A stretch of DNA of 55,740 nucleotides from Pseudomonas fluorescens (GTDB lineage Bacteria > Pseudomonadota > Gammaproteobacteria > Pseudomonadales > Pseudomonadaceae). The stretch lies in contig NZ_LACH01000057.1 of NCBI RefSeq assembly GCF_000968015.1, positions 1-55,740 of the forward strand, written 5' to 3'. Below the pieces are notes generated by a model. It saw nothing but the letters and a program-made list of their open reading frames with translations, was not told the DNA's origin and did no database searches. Of this stretch, positions 34,490-42,611 are shown in pieces; the first letter of the stretch is position 1, and every line of letters begins with the position of its first letter. The position numbers were made by a program, and so were the translations under genes.

Positions 34490-34751
34490 AAAATCCCTCT
34501 TGAAAAGCACGATATATAGCTAGCTATTTGTTGACGAAAGTCTGAAGTATTCATTTGAGTTTTCAGATTCTTCCACCCCGCCGCCTATGCCTAACATCGG
34601 CTCCACAGCGAACCAGCCTCGGCAGCGCTTAGTGGGACCCATCAGGCAGAGACCCGGCTCAAAAATCCTCTGCCGTTGCTGACCCCTTGATCGCCGACTG
34701 GCTTTGTCGAAGTGCTTTTGCAACAGGCCTGAGAATTTTTGAGGATCGCCG
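34490..34751. other. Intergenic region before the isomerase/oxygenase cassette
   Basis: AT-rich near 34508-34560, GC-rich afterwards. It probably holds the promoter of the 34752-39987 cassette, but I find no confident -35/-10 or -24/-12 pair. A GAGGATCGCCG ribosome site ends it. Confidence 0.45.
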
Positions 34752-35603
34752 ATGAAGCTGGAAATTTTCCGCACGCTGTGGGGTTATACCGCCAGCAAGG
34801 CCCAGGCGCTTGAAGAGCTGCTGCAGGCGGGCTTTGATGGAATGGAAGCGCGTCTGCCGCTGGACGCCCGTGAACGGGCTGAGTTCGCTGCCTTTCTCCA
34901 GGCCAATCGCCTGGGTTATATCAGCACCGTCTTCACGGCGTACGATGTGCTGCCGGAGCAGTCGGCGACCCCTGCCGTTCACCTCAATGACCTCGATCAG
35001 AAACTTGCGTGGGCCGCCGAACTCGGCCCACGTTTCGTCAACGTACTGGCGGGCAATGATCGCTGGTCCTTGCCACAACAAGTGGAGTTCTTCGGTCAGG
35101 CACTGGAACTGGCGCGCAAGCACGGTCAGGTCTGCAGTTTCGAAACCCACCGCTCGCGTTCGCTGTTCAACCCTTGGGTGACCCTGGAGTTGATCCGGCA
35201 ATTGCCCGATCTGTTGTTCACCAGTGACATCAGCCATTGGGTCGTGACCTGCGAGCGTCTGTTGAATGACCCGGCCGATGATCTGAGCGCCTTTATCGAG
35301 CGGGTTCACCATATCCAGGCACGAGTCGGTTACGACCAGGGCCCGCAGGTTCCGCACCCGGCGGCTCCCGAATATGCAAAAGAACTGGCTTTCCATCAGC
35401 AGCACTGGGAAAGCATCTGGCGCTCGCAGCAAGCCCGCGGTTACCAGGTCAGCACCCTGACCCCGGAATTCGGCGCCGACGGCTACCTGCATCATTTGCC
35501 CTTCACCAATGTCCCGGTCGCCGACCTGTGGTCATTGAACGTGTGGATGGGCCAGACCGAGCGCGAACACTTCGAGCGTTTCCACCACTCAAGCAATCCT
35601 TAG
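34752..35603 (+). CDS. Sugar phosphate isomerase/epimerase-like TIM-barrel protein
   Basis: A 283-residue protein of the AP-endonuclease-2 / xylose isomerase-like barrel family. It starts MKLEIFRTLWGY, with GFDGMEARLPLDARE, a metal-ligand Glu and His in CSFETHRSRSLFN, an Asp/His in LLFTSDISHWVVTCER, and HHIQARVGYDQGPQVPHP. Members isomerise or epimerise sugars and hydroxy-acids using a divalent metal. First gene of a five-gene cassette; the next gene starts 14 bases after its stop. The natural substrate is unknown. Confidence 0.85.
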   Translation: MKLEIFRTLWGYTASKAQALEELLQAGFDGMEARLPLDARERAEFAAFLQANRLGYISTVFTAYDVLPEQSATPAVHLNDLDQKLAWAAELGPRFVNVLAGNDRWSLPQQVEFFGQALELARKHGQVCSFETHRSRSLFNPWVTLELIRQLPDLLFTSDISHWVVTCERLLNDPADDLSAFIERVHHIQARVGYDQGPQVPHPAAPEYAKELAFHQQHWESIWRSQQARGYQVSTLTPEFGADGYLHHLPFTNVPVADLWSLNVWMGQTEREHFERFHHSSNP

Positions 35604-35617
35604 GGAGCCGATGCGTC

Positions 35618-36688
35618 ATGCCTGACAATAAAAACAACAGCGCCAGCACTGACACACACAAAGCCAACTTCAATAGCATCCCGGTGGTCGACATCGCCGG
35701 TCTGTTCAGCGTCGAACTGGAGCACCGCCTGGCCGTGGCCGAACATTTGGGGCGCGCCGCCAGCGAAGTCGGGTTCCTCTATATCACCCATCACGGTATC
35801 GACCCGCAACTGATCGCCAACCTGCGCAAGGCGGCAAAGGACTTTTTCGACCAGCCCTTCGACACCAAGATGCGGCACTACATCGGCACCTCGCAAACCC
35901 ACAAGGGCTTTGTACCCGAAGGCGAAGAGGTCTATTCCAAAGGCAAGCCGGACCACAAGGAAGCCTTCGACGTCGGCTTCGAAGTCCCGGCCGATGACCC
36001 GCTGGTGCTGGCCAACACCCCGTTGCTGGGGCCCAACGACTGGCCGCAGCTGGCGGGTTTCAAGGCGTCGGTGCAGGCCTACTATGAAGCGATCTTCGCC
36101 TTGGGCCGGCGCCTGTTCGGCGGCTTTGCCCTGACCCTGGGCCTGGAAGAAAACTACTTCGACAGCCTGGTCACCCGCCCGCCGTCCAAGCTGCGCCTGA
36201 TCCACTACCCCTTCGACGGTGCCGCCCATGACGCACCGGGCCTTGGCGCCCATACTGATTATGAGTGTTTCACCATCCTCCTGGCCGACAAACCAGGCCT
36301 TGAGGTGATGAACAACCTTGGACAATGGATCGATGCACCACCGATTGCCGATGCCTTTGTGGTCAACATCGGCGACATGCTGGAAGTGATGACGGCAGGC
36401 GCATTCGTTGCCACTGCGCACCGGGTGCGGAGCGTGAAAGAGGAGCGTTACTCCTTTCCACTGTTTTATGCCTGCGACTATCACACCCAGATCAAACCGT
36501 TGCCCGGGTTCGCCCAGGGAGGTAACGACTACGAAGAAATCACGATCGGCGAACACATGTATGGCCAGGCACTGCAGACCTATCAGTATCTGCGCCAGAG
36601 GGTGGCCAATGGGGACGTTCAACTGCCAGGCAAGGCACGCAAGCCCGCCAGTTTCGGACATTTGAAAAATCAGGCTCAACCGTCCTGA
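35618..36688 (+). CDS. 2-oxoglutarate/Fe(II)-dependent oxygenase, isopenicillin N synthase family
   Basis: A 356-residue DIOX_N + 2OG-FeII oxygenase. The N domain begins IPVVDIAGLF. The iron site is AHTDYECFTILL (His and Asp) with the distal His in TAHRVRS, and the co-substrate-binding Arg-x-Ser is RYSFPLFY. In bacteria such enzymes hydroxylate or oxidatively cleave amino acids and related small molecules; the family also includes the ethylene-forming enzyme. AGGGAG lies before the ATG at 35618. Its position beside an amino-acid importer suggests that it acts on the imported compound. Confidence 0.88.
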   Translation: MPDNKNNSASTDTHKANFNSIPVVDIAGLFSVELEHRLAVAEHLGRAASEVGFLYITHHGIDPQLIANLRKAAKDFFDQPFDTKMRHYIGTSQTHKGFVPEGEEVYSKGKPDHKEAFDVGFEVPADDPLVLANTPLLGPNDWPQLAGFKASVQAYYEAIFALGRRLFGGFALTLGLEENYFDSLVTRPPSKLRLIHYPFDGAAHDAPGLGAHTDYECFTILLADKPGLEVMNNLGQWIDAPPIADAFVVNIGDMLEVMTAGAFVATAHRVRSVKEERYSFPLFYACDYHTQIKPLPGFAQGGNDYEEITIGEHMYGQALQTYQYLRQRVANGDVQLPGKARKPASFGHLKNQAQPS

Positions 36689-36732
36689 TTGAAGTTTTCA
36701 GTTACCCCTTACCTACGCCGGAGTCAGTAAAA

Positions 36733-37527
36733 ATGAAAAACAATAAAAAAAACCTGTTGAGCTTGGCTGTTTTGGCAGCCGGTATGCTCGGTGCCTCGTT
36801 GAGCATGGCCGCATCAGACACGTTCAAGGTCGGCATGGAAATCACCTATCCGCCCTTCGAGTCCTATGACAAGGACAAAAACGTGGTGGGTTCGGATCCC
36901 GAACTGGCAGCGGCCCTGGCCAAGCACATGAACGCCAAGGTGGAGTTCGTCGACACCAAGTTCCCGAGCCTGATCCTGGGCCTGAACTCCGCCAAATACG
37001 ACGCGGTCATTTCCGGCATGTACATCACACCTGAGCGCCAGACGCAGGCCCAAACCATTGCCTATGCCAACACCGGTGCCGCGGTCATGGTGCCCAAGGG
37101 CAGCGAGATCAATGCAAAAAAACCTGAAGACCTGTGCGGCTTGAAACTGGGCCTGGAACAGGGCACCACCTGGGTCAAGGAATTCAAGAAGCTCTCCGAT
37201 GACTACTGCGTGCCGAACAACAAAGGCGCCATCACCGTCAGCGAGTACCCTTCGGCACCCGAAGTGACCCAGGCCCTGCTGTCCAAAAACATCCAGGCAC
37301 AGGTTGAAATCGCTGGCGCTGCAAAAATGATCGCGGAAAAAACCAATGGCCGGGTAGTGATCACCACTGAACACCCGATCTATCAGCAAACCCTGGGTAT
37401 CTTCGTCAAGAAAGGTAACGACGAAACATTCCAGGCCGTGCAAAAAGCCTTCGACGAGGCCAAAAAGAGCGGTGAATACGCCGCTATTCTTAAGAAATAT
37501 GGCTTGGAAGAACCGACTGCCCACTAA
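36733..37527 (+). CDS. Amino-acid ABC transporter, periplasmic binding protein
   Basis: A 264-residue SBP_bac_3 protein with a signal peptide (LLSLAVLAAGMLGASLSMA) and mature start SDTFKVGMEITYPPFESYD. SAKYDAVISGMYITPERQ and two Cys (DLCGLKLG, DDYCVPNN), probably a disulfide, are visible. An AAnAAnAA motif is embedded in codons 3-5. It is followed by a stable hairpin and then the permease-ATPase gene. Confidence 0.92.
   Translation: MKNNKKNLLSLAVLAAGMLGASLSMAASDTFKVGMEITYPPFESYDKDKNVVGSDPELAAALAKHMNAKVEFVDTKFPSLILGLNSAKYDAVISGMYITPERQTQAQTIAYANTGAAVMVPKGSEINAKKPEDLCGLKLGLEQGTTWVKEFKKLSDDYCVPNNKGAITVSEYPSAPEVTQALLSKNIQAQVEIAGAAKMIAEKTNGRVVITTEHPIYQQTLGIFVKKGNDETFQAVQKAFDEAKKSGEYAAILKKYGLEEPTAH
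36739..36746 (+). promoter_or_regulatory. AAnAAnAA (Hfq/Crc) motif at the binding-protein start
   Basis: AACAATAA lies just after the start codon in an almost pure A/C/T run. In Pseudomonas this pattern is the known target of Hfq with Crc for carbon catabolite repression. Function here is inferred. Confidence 0.45.
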
Positions 37528-37550
37528 GAACGTGTCCTTGTAGTCTGGTC

Positions 37551-37580
37551 ATCTGCCGCCCCTGCACCGGGGCGGCAGAT
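37551..37580 (+). promoter_or_regulatory. 12-bp intercistronic hairpin
   Basis: ATCTGCCGCCCC-TGCACC-GGGGCGGCAGAT is a perfect 12-bp stem with a 6-base loop between the binding-protein gene and the permease gene. No T tract follows and a ribosome site (GAGGTG) comes directly after, so it is not a terminator. It probably protects the upstream message from 3' exonucleases, giving more binding protein than permease. Confidence 0.6.
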
Positions 37581-37591
37581 CGAGGTGCCCT

Positions 37592-39139
37592 ATGCAATTC
37601 GATTGGTCGTATTTCATCTCCCTGTTCTCCCTGCCGGACTTCTGGAAGGCCTGCGTCACGGTGGTCCAGCTCAGTGCCCTGGCCTGGTTCCTCGGTATGC
37701 TGCTGGGCTTTGGCCTGGCCACGGCCAAGCTGTCCCAGTCGCCCTTGCTGCGCATTCCCGCGGCGGTCTACATCTGGTTCTTCCGCAGCATCCCGTTGCT
37801 GGTGCTGGTGGTCTTCGTCTACAACTTGCCACAATTGTTTCCCGGTAGCGGACCGATTCTGTCAAACCCCTTCTACTCCGGCTTGCTGGCCCTGGTGGTC
37901 ACGGAAGCGGCTTACATGGCGGAGATCCACCGTGGTGGCCTGATCTCCGTGGCCAAGGGCCAAAAGGAAGCAGGCCGCGCGCTGGGTGTCGGCCTGTTCG
38001 GCATGCAGCGCTTGATCGTGATCCCCCAGGCTTTCCGTATCTCGCTGCCTACGCTGATCAATGAATACATCACGGTGGTCAAGCTGACGTCGCTGGTCTC
38101 GGTCATCTCCCTGACTGAAATCCTCACGGTCGGCCAACGCCTCTATGCCACCAACTTCCTGGTCATGGAAACCCTGGCTGCGGTGGGCGTGTACTACGTG
38201 CTTATCGTCACCGTGTTCGGCTTTTTCCTGCAGCGTCTGGAACGCTACCTGGACCTGAACTTCCGCAAGCCGCATACACTCGATACCGCCGCCGTGGCCA
38301 AGCTCAAGGCCTGCGCCGAAGCCTTGCCCGACATTGCGCGTAAAGCCGCCGGCAGCAACGCGACGCCTATTCTGCAACTGAAGAACATCCAAAAAAGCTA
38401 TGGCACGCACCAAGTGCTGATGGGTATCGATCTGAATGTCGAATACGGCCAGGTGATCTCGATCATCGGCCCATCCGGTTCCGGCAAAACGTCGCTGATC
38501 CGCACGGTCAACGGTCTGGAAAGCATCGATACAGGCGACATTCTGTTGTTCGGTGAAAAATTCATCGAAGCGTCGGACAAACCCAACAGCGCCCGTCTGC
38601 GCAAAGGCGTGCGGCACATTGGCATGGTGTTCCAGAACTTCAACCTGTTCCCGCACCGCACCATTCTCGACAACGTCACGCTGGCGCCGCGTTACCACGG
38701 CATCCCGGGCGAGCTGAGCGAACACCGTGCTTATGCGCTGTTGGACAAAGTCGGCCTGCTCGCTCACGCCCACAAGTACCCGCACCAGCTTTCCGGCGGA
38801 CAGCAACAACGTGTGGCGATCGCTCGTGCCTTGGCCATGGAGCCGGACATCATGCTGTTCGACGAGCCTACGTCAGCGCTCGATCCAGAGCTGGTGGGCG
38901 ATGTGCTGAACGTCATACGCGACCTGGCCAGTGAAGGCATGACCATGATTATCGTCACCCACGAAATGGACTTTGCCATGTCGATATCCGACAGGGTCGT
39001 CTTCATGGAGAACGGTAATATCCAACTGGATGCTGCACCTGAAACCATACGCTGCGATGCCGAAGGAGAGAGAGTGCGGCGTTTCATGGGCATCAGTACT
39101 CGATCGCCAAACCTGTCTACGACTGCGAACCATGCGTGA
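37592..39139 (+). CDS. Amino-acid ABC transporter, fused permease and ATPase
   Basis: A 515-residue fusion. Residues 1-~230 are a HisM/GlnP-type permease (WFFRSIPLLVLVVFVYNLP; EAA loop SVAKGQKEAGRALGVGLFG). A linker of about 35 residues leads to a complete ATPase from ~265 (Walker A GPSGSGKTS, Q-loop MVFQNFNLFPH, signature LSGGQQQRVAIARAL, Walker B IMLFDEPTSALD, VTHEMDF). These parts are usually separate genes. As a dimer it would give a full homodimeric importer, served by the binding protein upstream. GAGGTGCCCT precedes the ATG. Confidence 0.92.
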   Translation: MQFDWSYFISLFSLPDFWKACVTVVQLSALAWFLGMLLGFGLATAKLSQSPLLRIPAAVYIWFFRSIPLLVLVVFVYNLPQLFPGSGPILSNPFYSGLLALVVTEAAYMAEIHRGGLISVAKGQKEAGRALGVGLFGMQRLIVIPQAFRISLPTLINEYITVVKLTSLVSVISLTEILTVGQRLYATNFLVMETLAAVGVYYVLIVTVFGFFLQRLERYLDLNFRKPHTLDTAAVAKLKACAEALPDIARKAAGSNATPILQLKNIQKSYGTHQVLMGIDLNVEYGQVISIIGPSGSGKTSLIRTVNGLESIDTGDILLFGEKFIEASDKPNSARLRKGVRHIGMVFQNFNLFPHRTILDNVTLAPRYHGIPGELSEHRAYALLDKVGLLAHAHKYPHQLSGGQQQRVAIARALAMEPDIMLFDEPTSALDPELVGDVLNVIRDLASEGMTMIIVTHEMDFAMSISDRVVFMENGNIQLDAAPETIRCDAEGERVRRFMGISTRSPNLSTTANHA

Positions 39140-39198
39140 GCAGGGTGTCGCAGTAGGCAAGCACTTTCTATGAGCTTCGTTCTTTCAGGAAAACACGC

Positions 39199-39987
39199 AT
39201 GAATCTCGGAATTGCAGGACGCTGGGCGCTGGTGTGCGCCGCCAGCAAAGGCCTGGGTAAAGCCTGCGCGCAGGCACTCGTCAGCGAAGGCGTGAACGTG
39301 GTGATCACCGCCCGAGGCGAACAGACGCTAAATGAAACAGCCCGTCAGCTCAGAGCGATAAATCCTGAAGTGACAGTCATCGCCGTAGCCGGAGACATTT
39401 CAACGCCTGAGGGTCGCACCGCAGCCCTCATGGCCCATGAGCATTTCGATATATTGATCAACAACGCTGGCGGCCCTCCTCCCGGGGATTTCCGCGAATG
39501 GAACCGCGACGCCTGGCTCAAAGCGCTGGATACCAACATGCTCACCCCTATCGAGTTGATCAAGGCAACGGTAGACGGTATGGCGACACGCGGATTTGGC
39601 CGAATCATCAACATCACGTCGAGTGCCGTGAAGTCCCCTATCGAAAGCCTGGGCCTTTCCAATGGCGCGCGCAGTGGTCTGACGGGATTTATCGCAGGGC
39701 TTGCCCGGCAAGAAAACATTGCCAGTCGCAATGTGACAATCAACAACCTGCAACCGGGCTCATTCGACACCGATCGACTGCGTGACAACCTGGTCGCTGC
39801 TGCCCAAGAGTCGGGGCAAGACAGTGAGGCATTCCTCGCCGAGTGCCGTAGCGAAATTCCTGCTAAACGCTTCGGCTCACCCGAGGAATTCGGCGCTCTG
39901 TGCGCTTTCGTTTGCAGCCGTCATGCGGGCTACCTGACTGGGCAGAACTTGTTGATTGATGGAGGGGCTGTTCGCTCCAGCCAATAA
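39199..39987 (+). CDS. SDR-family oxidoreductase lacking the Tyr-Lys pair
   Basis: A 262-residue short-chain dehydrogenase/reductase fold. The cofactor site is VCAASKGLGKACAQAL, then NNAGGPPPGDF and the active-site Ser in NITSSAVKSPIESLGLSN. Where the family has Tyr-x3-Lys this protein has SNGAR, so the usual catalytic Tyr and Lys look replaced (Ser and Arg at best). The C terminus LTGQNLLIDGGAVRSSQ is standard. An atypical SDR subgroup with LSN-x2-R at this place exists and is often called FabG-like. Last gene of the cassette, 59 bases after the transporter. Confidence 0.88.
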   Translation: MNLGIAGRWALVCAASKGLGKACAQALVSEGVNVVITARGEQTLNETARQLRAINPEVTVIAVAGDISTPEGRTAALMAHEHFDILINNAGGPPPGDFREWNRDAWLKALDTNMLTPIELIKATVDGMATRGFGRIINITSSAVKSPIESLGLSNGARSGLTGFIAGLARQENIASRNVTINNLQPGSFDTDRLRDNLVAAAQESGQDSEAFLAECRSEIPAKRFGSPEEFGALCAFVCSRHAGYLTGQNLLIDGGAVRSSQ

Positions 39988-40316
39988 AGACCGCAGGTGC
40001 TATGGGGCGGTAAACACTGCCCCACAACCGTTCCAACCCTCCCCCCTGATACCGCCCGGTAGTGCCTAACCTGCTGGGCAAAGCGCTGCATAAACAACTC
40101 GTTAAACCACAAAACATCCCCCACCTGCACGGCACTTAAAAAAGTGCCTGATTCCGACACCCTCTGCCGGCAGCCGACAAACGCATTGAATTTATTTTTT
40201 TACTCTCCACTGGCCCGACGTTCCTTGCTTCACGTCGGCCCAGTCAGTCCTACCACTGCCCCGCCATAGGCTCTAGCCGAGCGGACTATGGGTTGGGTTT
40301 AAGGAGAATAAAAATA
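39988..40316. other. Intergenic region with a small palindrome
   Basis: No convincing gene. GGCACTT-AAAA-AAGTGCC (40131-40148) is a perfect 7-bp hairpin but has no T tract. CCGACG...CGTCGG arms lie around 40212-40237. A minus-strand frame at 39930-40160 lacks a ribosome site. AAGGAG at 40301 serves the next gene. Confidence 0.5.
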
Positions 40317-41501
40317 ATGAATCCAGGTTTTACATCATCACTCAACCACTTGCTCGATGCCGTCACCACTGGACAGCAGTGCGTCCCAGGCGTAGTCGCA
40401 GCAATAACCGGGCGCGACGGTTTGATCTACGAGGGTGCTTCAGGTCAACGGACGCTCGGTCAAGCCGGTGCAATGACGACCGACAGTGTGTTCGCCATGT
40501 TTTCCACGACTAAAGCGATAACCGCCACGGCGGTGCTTCAGTTGGTCGAGGAAGGCCGACTGGATCTCGATGCGCCTGCCAGGGACTATGTGCCGATGAT
40601 CGGCGAACTGAAGGTGCTCGAAGGGTTTGACAGCGACGGCACCCCGCGGCTTCGCGCCCCCAAAAAACACATCACCACGCGGATGCTTCTGCTTCATACC
40701 GCAGGCCTGGGTTATGAATTCTTTAACGAACACTACAACAGGCTAGTCCAGGAAGGTCGCCAGCCCAGCATCATCAGTGGGTCGTTGGCGGCACTTTTAA
40801 CGCCCTTGCTGTTTGAACCCGGTGAACAGTGGGAATACGGTTCCAACATGGATTGGGCCGGCCTGGTGGTCGAGGCCATTACCGGCAAACGCCTGGGTGA
40901 AGTCATGCAACAGCGTATTTTTGAGCCTCTGGGTATGACCGATACCGCTTTTAGCATGACCGCATCGATGCTCCAGCGGCGGGCTGGAATGCACCAGCGT
41001 GAAGAAGACGGATCGCTGACCGCAGTCGAGGGCTCCCTCCTTCCAGAGGAACCGGAAGTGCACATGGGAGGCCATGGCCTGTTCTCGACAGTGAAGGATT
41101 ATTGCCTGTTCATCCGGGCCTGGCTAAACGATGGACAGGGTGATCACGGACGAATTCTGAAGCCTGAGACGATTCGTTTCGCTGAAAAAAACGGGCTCGA
41201 CAACCTGAAAATAAAAGCCCTTCCCTGCGTGAATCCGAGTATTTCCCACACTGCGGAATTCTTCCCCGGCATGCCAAAGTCATGGGCGTTGAGTTTCATG
41301 GTCAACGAACAAGACGCACCCACCGGTCGCCCTGCGGGCTCATTGGCGTGGGCTGGGTTGGCCAATCTCTTCTATTGGATCGATCGCAAGAATGGCATCG
41401 GTGGTTTTTGGGCCACTCAGATATTGCCATTCGTAGACCCTGTTTCGACCAATGGTTATCTGGATTTCGAAACGGCGGCCTACCGCAATCTGAACAGCTG
41501 A
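40317..41501 (+). CDS. Serine hydrolase, beta-lactamase class C-like
   Basis: A 394-residue esterase/beta-lactamase-fold protein. The nucleophile motif S-x-x-K is MFSTTKAITATAV, the Tyr motif is WEYGSNMDWAG, and later elements include GGHGLFSTVKDY. Such enzymes (EstB, LovD type) act as esterases, transesterases or amidases more often than true beta-lactamases. There is no signal peptide, so a cytoplasmic role is likely. AAGGAG precedes the ATG, with an AATAAAAA (AAnAAnAA) motif between ribosome site and start, suggesting catabolite repression. The next gene is an outer-membrane channel in the same direction. Confidence 0.9.
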   Translation: MNPGFTSSLNHLLDAVTTGQQCVPGVVAAITGRDGLIYEGASGQRTLGQAGAMTTDSVFAMFSTTKAITATAVLQLVEEGRLDLDAPARDYVPMIGELKVLEGFDSDGTPRLRAPKKHITTRMLLLHTAGLGYEFFNEHYNRLVQEGRQPSIISGSLAALLTPLLFEPGEQWEYGSNMDWAGLVVEAITGKRLGEVMQQRIFEPLGMTDTAFSMTASMLQRRAGMHQREEDGSLTAVEGSLLPEEPEVHMGGHGLFSTVKDYCLFIRAWLNDGQGDHGRILKPETIRFAEKNGLDNLKIKALPCVNPSISHTAEFFPGMPKSWALSFMVNEQDAPTGRPAGSLAWAGLANLFYWIDRKNGIGGFWATQILPFVDPVSTNGYLDFETAAYRNLNS

Positions 41502-41582
41502 CCCCGTACCTGATTCGATTCGCATGAGAGCCCTCCAAGGGCTCCAGGCGATGGCGCAAGAAAACTATCCCCCTTCTGCGAA

Positions 41583-41590
41583 AACAATAA
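41583..41590 (+). promoter_or_regulatory. AAnAAnAA (Hfq/Crc) motif before the channel gene
   Basis: AACAATAA inside an A/C-only run ending 8 bases before the ATG and overlapping the likely ribosome-binding region. It matches the known Hfq/Crc target pattern. Confidence 0.5.
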
Positions 41591-41608
41591 AAACAAAACA
41601 GGTGACTC

Positions 41609-42532
41609 ATGGAGATCTCCACACGTACCCCTGCGCGCGCTCGATCCACACAATGCGCATTTGACACGACAACAATCAGTGCCGGCCTCCTGCTGGCGAC
41701 TCTGGCGGGCAACGCCCACGCCATCGATGTGGACGCCGGCGAATACACCGCTGCGCTTCCAGCCGGCAGCAATATTGGCTTGCTCTACCTCCAGCATGCC
41801 GAACGGCGGTCGCTTTACAGTAATGGTCACAAGGTTGCGATCAACGCGGGACTCGACTCGGACATCGGCATATTGCGCGTCGCGAATTACCAGCAGCTGG
41901 GTGACTACACGATCAATACGCAGTTCCTGTTGCCATTCGGGCGTCTGGAAGGAACACGCGATAACGACTCGTTGGGACAAGCCAATGGCACGGGCGACTT
42001 GATTCTGGCGTCCACCCTGTGGCTCGTGAATGATCCGGCGAAGAACCGATACTGGGGCATAGCGCCCTACCTGTACGTGCCGACCGGTAACTATGACCGA
42101 AACGATGCACTCAACCTTGGCGAGAATCGTTGGAAGATGACGTTGCAGACAGGCTATGTGACCGGCCTCACTGAAAAGTTATCCCTGGACCTCACCGCCG
42201 ATGTAACCCTGTTTGGCAAAAATGACGACCTCACGAATCAAGGCCTGACATTGCGCCAGAAGCCGCTATGGCAAGCCCAGACGTACCTGAGATACGCCGT
42301 GACGCCCAAGCTGTCGGTGCATGTCGGTGCGTCTCAACTCTGGGGTGGTGAGACGCGCATTGACGGTCAGGATCAGGACGATGAACACAACACCAGCAAG
42401 TACCGTGTCGGGGGATCGTACTGGATGACCCCTACGTTCCAGGCCCTGCTCAATTACGGCCAGGACGTATCGGTCGACAACGGCTTCAAGGAAAAGCAGC
42501 GGGTTAACTTACGGCTGTTGTGGGTGTTCTGA
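41609..42532 (+). CDS. Outer-membrane channel, phenol meta-pathway family (SphA/MetA-like)
   Basis: A 307-residue beta-barrel of the 'MetA-pathway of phenol degradation' family (PF13557). It has a signal peptide ending near LAGNAHA and mature start IDVDAGEYTAALPAGSNIGLLYLQHAERRSLYSNG. Repeated amphipathic strands, YWGIAPYLYVPTGNYD, and a C-terminal aromatic (LLWVF) fit outer-membrane insertion. These channels are thought to admit hydrophobic aromatics or esters. It is probably co-transcribed with the serine hydrolase and ends at a strong terminator. Confidence 0.88.
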   Translation: MEISTRTPARARSTQCAFDTTTISAGLLLATLAGNAHAIDVDAGEYTAALPAGSNIGLLYLQHAERRSLYSNGHKVAINAGLDSDIGILRVANYQQLGDYTINTQFLLPFGRLEGTRDNDSLGQANGTGDLILASTLWLVNDPAKNRYWGIAPYLYVPTGNYDRNDALNLGENRWKMTLQTGYVTGLTEKLSLDLTADVTLFGKNDDLTNQGLTLRQKPLWQAQTYLRYAVTPKLSVHVGASQLWGGETRIDGQDQDDEHNTSKYRVGGSYWMTPTFQALLNYGQDVSVDNGFKEKQRVNLRLLWVF

Positions 42533-42556
42533 CCCACAGCAAGTGGTTGACTTTCT

Positions 42557-42597
42557 GGGCACCGAGAGTGAGTCAGACGTCACTCTCGGTGCCCTTT
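42557..42597. terminator. Strong terminator between convergent genes
   Basis: A perfect 15-bp stem, GGGCACCGAGAGTGA (42557-42571) with TCACTCTCGGTGCCC (42580-42594), closes an 8-base loop and is followed by TTT. It lies between the channel gene and the convergent AraC gene. The minus strand has no T tract at the outer end, so it works best for the plus strand. Confidence 0.8.
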
Positions 42598-42611
42598 CCT
42601 GCCTCGCATCG

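Noticed and set aside
40131..40148. Hairpin GGCACTT-AAAA-AAGTGCC considered as terminator of the SDR cassette
   Set aside because: There is no T tract on either strand and it lies 144 bases after the stop; kept only as a note on the gap.
39930..40160. A 76-codon minus-strand frame across the end of the SDR gene
   Set aside because: It overlaps the real SDR C terminus, has no ribosome site and no recognisable product.
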